Assembly: GCA_030696435.1 (NCBI GenBank)
Contig: JAUYSF010000013.1
Span: 1-9,988 of the forward strand
Direction: 5' to 3'
Source: Desulfoprunum sp.
GTDB taxonomy: Bacteria > Desulfobacterota > Desulfobulbia > Desulfobulbales > Desulfocapsaceae
Length of the DNA: 9,988 bases
The notes under the pieces were generated by a model. The model saw nothing but the letters and a program-made list of their open reading frames with translations, was not told where the DNA came from and ran no database searches. The first letter of the stretch is position 1; the number at the start of each line of letters is the position of its first letter. Shown piece after piece: positions 1 through 5,496 of this stretch. The translations under genes were made by a program, and so were the position numbers.

Positions 1-249
1 GCTGTGTCACAATCTCTCCTGATGGGTAGAAATCTTCATTACTCTTGGTGGCTTCCGGTTGCCGGGCGGCGGTTACCCGCCCTGGTGCCGAACATTAAAA
101 TAACTGCGCAAGCTACCCTGAAAGCAAACAATCCGGCAAGGTTTTTTTCAACACTCAGAAAACCACACTCCGCTGGCCCCGTCAACACTTTGCCGTCATA
201 GACTCCCCGGTGAATGCTTATTCCAAATAGCTTTCAAGTTAGCTCGAAA
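1..249. other. Left-edge region without a supported gene
   Basis: I see no convincing gene here. One open frame on the plus strand (4-201, 65 codons) has no recognisable domain, no clear ribosome binding site and a composition typical of translated non-coding DNA. A GC-rich hairpin can form between GGGCGG at 64-69 and CCGCCC at 77-82, but it has no T tract on either strand. A short CTTTC/GAAAG inverted repeat lies at 231-250, just before the REP-like element. The stretch may belong to a gene, RNA or repeat family that begins outside the window. Confidence 0.4.
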
Positions 250-306
250 GTAGGGTGCACTCCGTGCACCATCCCTGGTTTTGCTGGTGCACGGAGTGCA
301 CCCTAC
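250..306. repeat. REP/BIME-like perfect inverted repeat
   Basis: Bases 250-271 and 285-306 are a perfect 22-bp inverted repeat around a 13-base spacer. Each arm is itself a hairpin: GGTGCAC and GTGCACC separated by three bases. A palindrome made of two hairpin-forming arms is the usual architecture of REP/BIME elements, which are mobilised by RAYT (TnpA-REP) transposases; no such gene is in the window. It lies 36 bases beyond the stop of the leftward gene at 342-1028. Neither strand has a T run directly after the hairpin, so it is not a typical intrinsic terminator, although such a stem could still protect the 3' end of that mRNA. Confidence 0.7.
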
Positions 307-341
307 AAAAAAACAAATGCCATCTTGAATGCAAATGCGAA

Positions 342-1028
342 TTAGCAGAACAGAGGCCGCAGTGTTTCCAGACTCTCGTCCACCTCCATGCTGAGAATCT
401 GGGCAAGGCTGTTCAGGATGACGATAGCGTTACGGTCGGCATCGAGCACGGTTGCATGTCGTATCCTTTCCAGTATGCCGTGGTTGACCTGTTCAATATT
501 AAGGTAGTGTTCTTTGATCCTGTCCAGCGAAAAATCCGGGATTCCCCCTCGCTGTACTTGAAAATACTGACGGAGCAAATAGGTGGAGGCCGAGCGGAAG
601 AGCGATTCATCGACACTGGCAAAAGGCAGGTGAAACCAGGCCATTGGCCGCAGGAGATCAAGGGAGGGACAACCGCTGGTGGCCATGATGATGCCCATAA
701 TCGAACTCAGGCCGTCCTGGACGATGGTATCTTTGCTCACCATCCGGTCGGCGCTGACACAGGAGACAGTGCAGTTGCCATAGGAGGCTATATCCTTAAA
801 GGAGGCGACGAGATCGGCGATATTCACCGCAATGGGACAATGACGTGCCGTATCTCCCTGTAATCGGCAGTGGGGGCAACGGTTGTCCGACAGCAACGTC
901 CATTCCGGGTGTATGCCTTTACCGGTGTTACGGTAATGAGCTGAACTGTCGAGTGCGATATGGAAGATCTTTCTGTCTCCGTTTGGAAACATAAAATTGT
1001 AAATATACGTTTTTTCGGTCGATTCCAC
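342..1028 (-). CDS. Conserved-looking Cys-motif protein of unknown function
   Basis: A 228-residue soluble protein with no signal peptide or membrane segment. The N-terminal 45 residues look like a small beta-rich segment (YIYNFMFPNGDRKIFHIAL). They are followed by a cysteine cluster at C51-x2-C54 and H63-C64-P65 that could bind a metal or Fe-S cluster, and a second pair at C86 and C90. The rest is predicted mostly helical. It resembles an uncharacterised deltaproteobacterial family I recall with a CPxC...(H/Y)CP signature, possibly DUF6901, but I cannot confirm the name. The start used is GTG at 1028. It has no strong Shine-Dalgarno sequence, and an in-frame stop at 1071-1073 limits the 5' extension. 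The gene begins 86 bases after the HDOD-GGDEF stop on the same strand, so the two may share a transcript and a signalling role. The overlapping plus-strand frame is rejected as a shadow. Confidence 0.75.
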   Translation of the reverse strand: MESTEKTYIYNFMFPNGDRKIFHIALDSSAHYRNTGKGIHPEWTLLSDNRCPHCRLQGDTARHCPIAVNIADLVASFKDIASYGNCTVSCVSADRMVSKDTIVQDGLSSIMGIIMATSGCPSLDLLRPMAWFHLPFASVDESLFRSASTYLLRQYFQVQRGGIPDFSLDRIKEHYLNIEQVNHGILERIRHATVLDADRNAIVILNSLAQILSMEVDESLETLRPLFC

Positions 1029-1114
1029 GTTGGACGCTGTTGGGAGGTAGTTGTTGATATTCCGAATCCTTTACGGAGTCGAGCGGTTATCGTTATTCCA
1101 TTTCCAAATCAAGC

Positions 1115-2677
1115 TCAGAATGAATACCATTTTTTCTTGGGGGTATAGGCAACAACCCGGTTGCGTCCCTTCTCCTTGGCCTCGTAGAGGGCCTCGTCGG
1201 CCCTGCTAATGAAGCCGCTCTTGACGAAATTGTCTTCGACAGATGGCTTGGTGCAGGCCATACCGAAACTTGCTGTGACGTGGTAGGTCTCGCGGTTGTC
1301 GGTCAGTGCTGCACTGTCAATAGCAGCACGAAGTTTTTCCGCGACCACGAGGGCATCTTCAGCCGCTGTCTCTGGCAGGACGATAACAAATTCCTCGCCA
1401 CCATAGCGTGCTAATGTGTCGTATTTACGGATATTTTCCTGGAGTATCCGGGAAAATTCCTTGAGGACGAAGTCGCCGGTCTGGTGCCCGTAGGTGTCGT
1501 TGAATTTTTTGAAGTGATCAATATCGATGAGTAGGAGGGATATCTGCGAGGTATGGCGGAGCGATCTGCTTATTTCCTGATCAAGGATATTCTGAAAATA
1601 GCGGTGGTTATATATGCCGGTGAGACCGTCGAGGTTAGCGAGATTGTCCAGAACCCGATTTTTGGCCTCGAGCTCCTTGGTGAGGTTTTCAAGGGCAATC
1701 TTGGCCTGGATCAATTGCTTATTCATCTGATCGTAGTCAAGGTTGATGAGGCTGAGGCGGATATTGGCCTCCTGCAGAATTTCCTGCACGGATTTGCTGT
1801 TTTTGATCTTCAGATCAAAGTATTTTCCGGCCTCTTCCACCTTGGAATGGAGCTCCGTCAGGATAGATTCGATATCCTCAGGGGTGAGTCCCAGCAGGGC
1901 TTTTGCCTCTTTGCGGAACTGTTTGTGGTATTCCTCAGGCTGGTCGGAAAAGAGGATGCTGATCAAAATATCAGAGAGATAGACCGCCTTATTGGTCATT
2001 TTGATCTTCAAATCCTGGCCGGTGTAGGCTGCCGGTTCGTGGTGATAGAGGATCGGCAGGAGCAGGACATCGGGAAAACCCCAGCTTTTGGCTACCTCAT
2101 AACCGACTAGACTGTGATTGGCGCCAAAATGCTTTTCTTCGGCACTGATGCTGTCGCTTTCCTTTTTCTCGATAGCCTCAAGGACCTTTTCATATTCATC
2201 GGTGAAGGTCCGGGCAAAGATGAGTTCGCCGAGATTCTGCAGCAGGCCTGAAATAAAGATCTCTTCGGTATCCGCCCCTTTCACCTTCTCCAGTATGAGC
2301 TTGGCGGCAACCGCCGAGGCCAGGGACCTCTCCCAGAATTTCTCGAAATTGAAGCGGCTTTCGTTTTTTCCTCCCTTAATAGACAAAAACGAGAAGGAGA
2401 GAACGAGGCTCCGCACCGCATTGGTCCCGAGTATCGATACCGCCTGCTTTATTGAGCCGATTTTTTGCTGGAAGCTGTAGAAGGAGGAGTTGGATACCTT
2501 GAGGATCCTGGTGGACAGAGCCATGTCCTGAGAGACCAGGTCGGCTATATCTGCAAGGGTAGTATCCTCTTTCGAGGTCAGGGAGATGAGTTTTGAGGCA
2601 ACGGTCGGCAGGGTCGGCAGTTCGTCCGAAGCGAGCACGGCCTTGAGCAGGGTTTCTTTGTCCATGGTCTTTGTCAT
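1115..2677 (-). CDS. HDOD-GGDEF signalling protein (putative diguanylate cyclase)
   Basis: A cytoplasmic signalling protein of 520 residues from ATG 2677. An HDOD domain spans about residues 15-215 (PTLPTVASKL near 21-30, then DMALSTRILKVSNSSFYS). A helical linker with a likely coiled coil follows (about 315-347), then a C-terminal GGDEF domain (about 348-510). The active-site loop is intact (GGEEF 426-430), as are the metal-binding Asp in LIDIDHFK (D385) and the RxxD inhibitory site (RKYD 417-420, five residues before GGEEF). It should therefore make c-di-GMP from two GTP under product inhibition. HDOD domains usually act as protein-interaction or regulatory modules, so the input here is probably a partner protein; no transmembrane or periplasmic sensor is seen. 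The frame extends to ATG 2716, but that codon lies inside a perfect TATAAT box, so a downstream start is preferred: 2677, or 2665 where homology appears to begin. Neither has a good Shine-Dalgarno. Confidence 0.93.
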   Translation of the reverse strand: MTKTMDKETLLKAVLASDELPTLPTVASKLISLTSKEDTTLADIADLVSQDMALSTRILKVSNSSFYSFQQKIGSIKQAVSILGTNAVRSLVLSFSFLSIKGGKNESRFNFEKFWERSLASAVAAKLILEKVKGADTEEIFISGLLQNLGELIFARTFTDEYEKVLEAIEKKESDSISAEEKHFGANHSLVGYEVAKSWGFPDVLLLPILYHHEPAAYTGQDLKIKMTNKAVYLSDILISILFSDQPEEYHKQFRKEAKALLGLTPEDIESILTELHSKVEEAGKYFDLKIKNSKSVQEILQEANIRLSLINLDYDQMNKQLIQAKIALENLTKELEAKNRVLDNLANLDGLTGIYNHRYFQNILDQEISRSLRHTSQISLLLIDIDHFKKFNDTYGHQTGDFVLKEFSRILQENIRKYDTLARYGGEEFVIVLPETAAEDALVVAEKLRAAIDSAALTDNRETYHVTASFGMACTKPSVEDNFVKSGFISRADEALYEAKEKGRNRVVAYTPKKKWYSF

Positions 2678-2714
2678 GAAAGGGATTGAGAAAAGAGAAA
2701 AACGACACCATTCC

Positions 2715-2744
2715 ATTATATCTTTAAAATCGTACGGGAATCAA
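2715..2744 (-). promoter_or_regulatory. Sigma-70-like promoter for the HDOD-GGDEF gene
   Basis: On the minus strand, TTGATT (2739-2744) and a perfect TATAAT (2715-2720) are separated by 18 bases. This predicts transcription start near 2708. The -10 box overlaps the first possible ATG of the downstream frame, which argues that translation begins further in, at 2677 or 2665. The 5' leader would be about 30 bases, pyrimidine-rich and without a clear ribosome binding site. Confidence 0.6.
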
Positions 2745-2802
2745 GAGAAGAGAAAAAAACAGTTGCGCGGTCGTTTAAAAAACCTGGAAGAGCAGGTAAT
2801 AT

Positions 2803-2828
2803 ACCGTTAACGGCATAATCATAACGGT
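2803..2828 (-). terminator. Weak hairpin directly after the kamA-like stop
   Basis: ACCGTTA (2803-2809) and TAACGGT (2822-2828) form a 7-bp inverted repeat abutting the stop codon at 2829-2831. A second palindrome, CCGTTAACGG, lies at 2804-2813. The downstream minus-strand sequence is AT-rich but has no true T tract, so this is at best a weak terminator or an mRNA 3'-end stem. It could instead be a binding site in the HDOD-GGDEF upstream region. Confidence 0.3.
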
Positions 2829-3878
2829 CTAAAAGGTGTCGATGGCTTCAGGGTAGGTACATAGCTCGCCGAGGTAGTTGGCAAAGGTCAGATTCTCCCC
2901 CTGTTCGAGGATGTATTGGGGTGTCAGAGGGATTTTGCCTTTGCCGCCGGGGGCATCGAGGGCGAAGGTGGGGACGGCCATGCCCGAGAGATGCCCGTAC
3001 AGACCTTTCATGATGCTGATTCCTGCCTGGGTTGATGTTCGGAAATGATTGGTGCCCTCGGTCAGATCGGCCTGAAAGAGGTAGTATGGCTTGACTCGGA
3101 TACGCAGAAGTGCGCGCATAAGGGTTCGAATCGTATCAATATGGTCATTGACGCCGCGGAGCAGTACGGTCTGGGATCCGAGGGGGATGCCGGCATCGGC
3201 CAGACGTCGGCAGGCCTCTGTGGCCTCGGGGGTTATCTCATTGGGATGGTTGAAGTGGGTATTGATATAGAGGGGATGGAATTCCTTCAGGATTGCGACC
3301 AGTTTTTCTGTGATCCGCATCGGCAGGGTGGAGGGCACTCGGCTACCGATGCGAATGACTTCGACCGATGGGATGGCTCGTAGAGATTTGAGGATTCCGG
3401 CAATTTTCTCATCGGAGAGCAGTAATGGATCACCGCCGGAGAGCAGGACCTCGCGAATATCAGGATGCCGTCTGATATAATCATAGCCTTTCTGGAGGCT
3501 TTCTTCGCTAATCTGCATCCTTGAAGTCCCGACCATCCGCTTTCTCGTGCAGAACCGGCAGTACATGGCGCACTGATTCGATACCAGAAAAAGCACACGG
3601 TCCGGGTATTTATGAACCAGCAGCGGGACGGGGCTCAGTGCTTCTTCGGCGAGAGGATCTGGCAGGCAGATGGTGTCTGTCAGTTCTCGGAGATCGGGGA
3701 CGGCCTGTTTCCAGAGCGGGTCCTGTGGCGAGCGGATCAGGCTGAGGAAATACGGATTGATCCGCATCGGGTATCTGGTGATAACCTCCTCGATTCCTGA
3801 GGTATCACACTGGAGATGCTGCTGTAAATCTGTGCAGCTGATGACACTGTTATGTAATATCTCCTGCCAGTCTTCCAT
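2829..3878 (-). CDS. kamA: Lysine 2,3-aminomutase family radical-SAM enzyme
   Basis: A 349-residue cytoplasmic PLP- and SAM-dependent enzyme. The family interconverts an alpha-amino acid with its beta isomer, classically L-lysine and L-beta-lysine. The radical-SAM cluster motif is C103-x3-C107-x2-C110 (CAMYCRFC), with SAM-contacting SGGDP at 147-151. The PLP lysine is K315 in the DAPGGKGK segment. Both acidic residues that bind the substrate epsilon-amino group in clostridial KAM appear to be present: D271 in FQADL and D308, seven residues before K315. EpmB-type enzymes, which modify EF-P, lack this arrangement from memory, so a free amino-acid aminomutase is favoured. It is shorter than the roughly 416-residue clostridial enzyme. 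The start at 3878 is supported by AAGGAG (3887-3892) eight bases upstream. No beta-lysine acetyltransferase (ablB) or lysine-fermentation gene is nearby, so the exact substrate (lysine, glutamate or other) is not settled. Confidence 0.88.
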   Translation of the reverse strand: MEDWQEILHNSVISCTDLQQHLQCDTSGIEEVITRYPMRINPYFLSLIRSPQDPLWKQAVPDLRELTDTICLPDPLAEEALSPVPLLVHKYPDRVLFLVSNQCAMYCRFCTRKRMVGTSRMQISEESLQKGYDYIRRHPDIREVLLSGGDPLLLSDEKIAGILKSLRAIPSVEVIRIGSRVPSTLPMRITEKLVAILKEFHPLYINTHFNHPNEITPEATEACRRLADAGIPLGSQTVLLRGVNDHIDTIRTLMRALLRIRVKPYYLFQADLTEGTNHFRTSTQAGISIMKGLYGHLSGMAVPTFALDAPGGKGKIPLTPQYILEQGENLTFANYLGELCTYPEAIDTF

Positions 3879-3900
3879 GACGAGAACTCCTTTTTATGCG

Positions 3901-3928
3901 AACATACAACAATCGCCAATATACCCAA
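3901..3928 (-). promoter_or_regulatory. Possible promoter for the kamA-like gene
   Basis: On the minus strand, TTGGGT (3923-3928) and TATGTT (3901-3906) sit 16 bases apart, between the cold-shock terminator and the kamA-like ribosome binding site. The match is only moderate and the predicted start near 3894 would leave a very short leader. A promoter is expected here because the strong upstream terminator should stop transcription from the cold-shock gene. Confidence 0.27.
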
Positions 3929-3946
3929 AAGAGCAAGGAAGAGGGC

Positions 3947-3981
3947 AAAAAAAAAGACCCTGCCGGCAGCAGGGTCTTTTT
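3947..3981 (-). terminator. Rho-independent terminator of the cold-shock gene
   Basis: A perfect 13-bp stem pairs 3951-3963 with 3969-3981 around a 5-base loop. Its GC-rich core is GACCCTGC/GCAGGGTC. On the minus strand it runs into nine T residues (complement of 3947-3955). It lies 23 bases beyond the csp stop codon. The T run on the plus strand also makes it formally bidirectional, although no plus-strand gene ends here. Confidence 0.9.
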
Positions 3982-4004
3982 GAAAACTGATACTACAAAA
4001 GATG

Positions 4005-4205
4005 TCAAATCTTTTCGACATTATCAGCGGCAGGACCTTTGGGACCGTCAACGATCTGAAAACTTACCCGTGCACCTTCTTCAAGGGATTTGAAGCCTTC
4101 ATTTTTTATAGCGGAGTAATGTACGAAAACATCTTGTCCACCGTCTTGTTCGATAAAACCAAAACCTTTTGAATCATTAAACCACTTAACTGTTCCCTCG
4201 GCCAT
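4005..4205 (-). CDS. csp: Cold-shock domain protein (CspA family)
   Basis: A 66-residue single cold-shock domain that binds single-stranded RNA and DNA and acts as an RNA chaperone. The RNP1 motif KGFGFI is at residues 13-18 and RNP2 VFVHY at 26-30, with the usual start EGTVKWFN and end AADNVEKI. Length is normal for the family. The start is fixed by AAGGAG at 4213-4218, seven bases upstream. The gene is divergent from the ole operon and has its own terminator. It may have a long structured leader: a hairpin with a T tract lies about 90-130 bases upstream on the same strand. I could not recognise a strong promoter for it. The sequence does not show whether it is cold-induced or constitutive. 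Confidence 0.97.
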   Translation of the reverse strand: MAEGTVKWFNDSKGFGFIEQDGGQDVFVHYSAIKNEGFKSLEEGARVSFQIVDGPKGPAADNVEKI

Positions 4206-4289
4206 GTTGCTGCTCCTTTTGTACTCAGTTCATTGAGAACCGTATGATAATATTCCGACCACTGAGATCGGTTGGCATTTTGCTGTGCT

Positions 4290-4333
4290 CAAAAAAAGAA
4301 AACCGCACTTCCAAATTTTGAGGATTGTGCGGT
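4290..4333 (-). terminator. Orphan intrinsic-terminator-like hairpin upstream of csp
   Basis: ACCGCAC (4302-4308) pairs with GTGCGGT (4327-4333). Inner TCC/GGA pairing extends the stem across a small internal loop. Read on the minus strand, the stem is followed by TTTTCTTTTTTTG, the standard layout of a Rho-independent terminator. No minus-strand protein gene lies upstream of it before the ole operon, so it would end either an unannotated small RNA or a csp leader transcript (attenuator). Confidence 0.55.
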
Positions 4334-4380
4334 AACTAGTACATAATTTTTACAAAAATATGTTTGCAGTAAAGCACAAC

Positions 4381-4409
4381 AAGTATATTTCAATTAGCAT
4401 ACTTCAATT
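4381..4409. promoter_or_regulatory. AT-rich palindrome with tandem TTCAATT boxes
   Basis: AAGTAT (4381-4386) and ATACTT (4399-4404) form an inverted repeat with a 12-base spacer. TTCAATT is directly repeated at 4388-4394 and 4403-4409, 15 bases apart. The element sits about 95 bases upstream of the ole -35 box, a plausible place for a regulator or UP-like element. The minus strand also carries a TATACT hexamer here with only a poorly spaced -35. Its function is not established. Confidence 0.25.
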
Positions 4410-4501
4410 TGGAACGCAACTTCTTTTAAAAAAAAGAGGAGAGGGGGCAAAAAACGAAGGATAACAGGTCCAATGATCTCATTTTCCTCACGGTAAAATG
4501 A

Positions 4502-4529
4502 TTGACACGCCCTTCATCTCGGGTATAAG
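4502..4529 (+). promoter_or_regulatory. Sigma-70-like promoter of the ole operon
   Basis: A perfect -35 TTGACA (4502-4507), a 16-base spacer and TATAAG (4524-4529, five of six consensus bases) predict transcription starting near 4536. It is correctly placed for the oleB gene and would drive the whole oleB-oleC-oleD-M48 run, in which no internal gap is available for another promoter. Start at 4536 leaves a leader of about 28 bases to GTG 4564, or 79 bases to GTG 4615. Confidence 0.75.
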
Positions 4530-4563
4530 CTTTGGGGCTGCAAAGTCGGTATGATGTACCCAG

Positions 4564-5496
4564 GTGGCCGCATCAAAGAGAGTTTATCTGCAATTCCTTC
4601 CAGAGACAGTCATTGTGTATCCAGAGTATCCTTTTACATCGCATTTTATTGAGCTCTCCGGACATCGTTTGCATTATATCGATGAAGGAGAAGGGCCGGT
4701 CATCGTCATGGTGCACGGCAATCCCACCTGGTCATTTTATTTCCGTAAGATCATCAAGCTGTTAGCGAAAAGCCACCGGGTCATCGCCATTGATCATATG
4801 GGCTGTGGACTGTCTGATAAACCTCAGCACTATCCCTATACTCTCGAACAGCATATCAGCAATCTGCACAGCCTGTTACAGTCTTTGAAAATCGCTCGCT
4901 ATTCTCTGATTGTCCATGACTGGGGCGGGGCAATTGGTTTCGGCTGTGCAGTTCGCTCACCCGAGCAGATTGTAAAAATTGTTGTCATGAATACCGCAGC
5001 CTTCAGATCATCGCGGATACCACTGCGCATCCGGATATGCCGCTGGCCGGTCATCGGGGCGCTGCTCGTGCGGGGCTTGAATGGCTTTGCCTGGCCTGCC
5101 AGGTTCATGGCTGTGGAAAAACCCTTGGCCAAAGAGGTCGCAGCGGCTTATATCGCGCCCTACAATTCCTGGCGAAACCGCGTTGCCGTCTATGGCTTTG
5201 TCCGCGATATTCCTCTTGATTCCCGGCATGCCAGCTACGCCACTCTCGTTGAAGTGGAAAAGGGGCTGGGTGTCCTGCGGGCCATGCAGATTCCCCTGTT
5301 AGTGCTCTGGGGAGGGAAGGATTTTTGTTTTAACGACACCTTTTATCAGGAGTGGTGTGAGCGTTTCCCGCTGGCTGAAAAACATTATTTCCCGGATGGC
5401 GGCCACTATGTCCTGGAAGATAAACTGACTGAGATTGAACCACTCCTCCTCGCATTCTTCGATAAAGCCGGACCTGTGGCAGAGAGAGACCGGTGA
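4564..5496 (+). CDS. oleB: OleB-like alpha/beta hydrolase (beta-lactone decarboxylase)
   Basis: A cytoplasmic alpha/beta-hydrolase of the haloalkane-dehalogenase-like group, 310 residues. OleB proteins decarboxylate cis-beta-lactones, releasing CO2 and a cis-olefin, the last step of head-to-head hydrocarbon synthesis. The oxyanion motif HGNPTW is at 51-56. The nucleophile is Asp119 in VHDWGG rather than Ser, as expected for OleB and dehalogenases. The probable acid is Asp253 in WGGKD and the base is His281 in GGH. The OleB assignment over a true dehalogenase rests mainly on oleC and oleD following directly. The start is uncertain. GTG 4564 is the first possible one after an in-frame stop at 4552-4554 and has no Shine-Dalgarno. 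GTG 4615 gives a protein starting MYPEYPFTSHF, where family similarity appears to begin, with a weak AGAGA upstream. The stop overlaps the oleC ATG by one base. Confidence 0.88.
   Translation: MAASKRVYLQFLPETVIVYPEYPFTSHFIELSGHRLHYIDEGEGPVIVMVHGNPTWSFYFRKIIKLLAKSHRVIAIDHMGCGLSDKPQHYPYTLEQHISNLHSLLQSLKIARYSLIVHDWGGAIGFGCAVRSPEQIVKIVVMNTAAFRSSRIPLRIRICRWPVIGALLVRGLNGFAWPARFMAVEKPLAKEVAAAYIAPYNSWRNRVAVYGFVRDIPLDSRHASYATLVEVEKGLGVLRAMQIPLLVLWGGKDFCFNDTFYQEWCERFPLAEKHYFPDGGHYVLEDKLTEIEPLLLAFFDKAGPVAERDR

Larger units (their letters stand above)
4206..4563. other. Divergent csp/ole regulatory region
   Basis: These 358 bases contain no gene I can support. From left to right they hold the csp ribosome binding site (4213-4218), a short stem (CCGACC 4255-4260 with GGTTGG 4270-4275, one wobble), a terminator-like hairpin on the minus strand (4290-4333), an AT-rich palindrome with tandem TTCAATT boxes (4381-4409), purine-rich sequence around 4430-4460, and the rightward promoter at 4502-4529. 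The centre is strikingly AT-rich compared with the flanking genes. Confidence 0.6.

Noticed and set aside
306..341. Intrinsic terminator for the leftward gene at 342-1028
   Set aside because: A run of T residues exists on the minus strand, but no convincing stem precedes it and the strong hairpin follows rather than precedes the T run.
255..863. A 202-codon plus-strand frame opposite the Cys-motif gene
   Set aside because: It starts inside the REP-like repeat, has no ribosome binding site and no recognisable domain. The minus-strand frame has the coherent Cys/His motif and fits the leftward gene order.
1553..2110. A 185-codon plus-strand frame inside the HDOD-GGDEF gene
   Set aside because: It lies fully antisense to a clear two-domain protein and shows only the reverse-frame pattern of that gene.
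4532..4765. A 77-codon plus-strand frame at the start of the ole operon
   Set aside because: It overlaps oleB in another frame and resembles no known protein. The oleB frame carries the HGNPTW motif in this stretch.
4564..5496. True haloalkane dehalogenase instead of OleB
   Set aside because: The Asp nucleophile and HGNPTW motif are shared by both families. The one-base overlap with oleC and the following oleD favour OleB, although sequence alone cannot exclude dehalogenase side activity.
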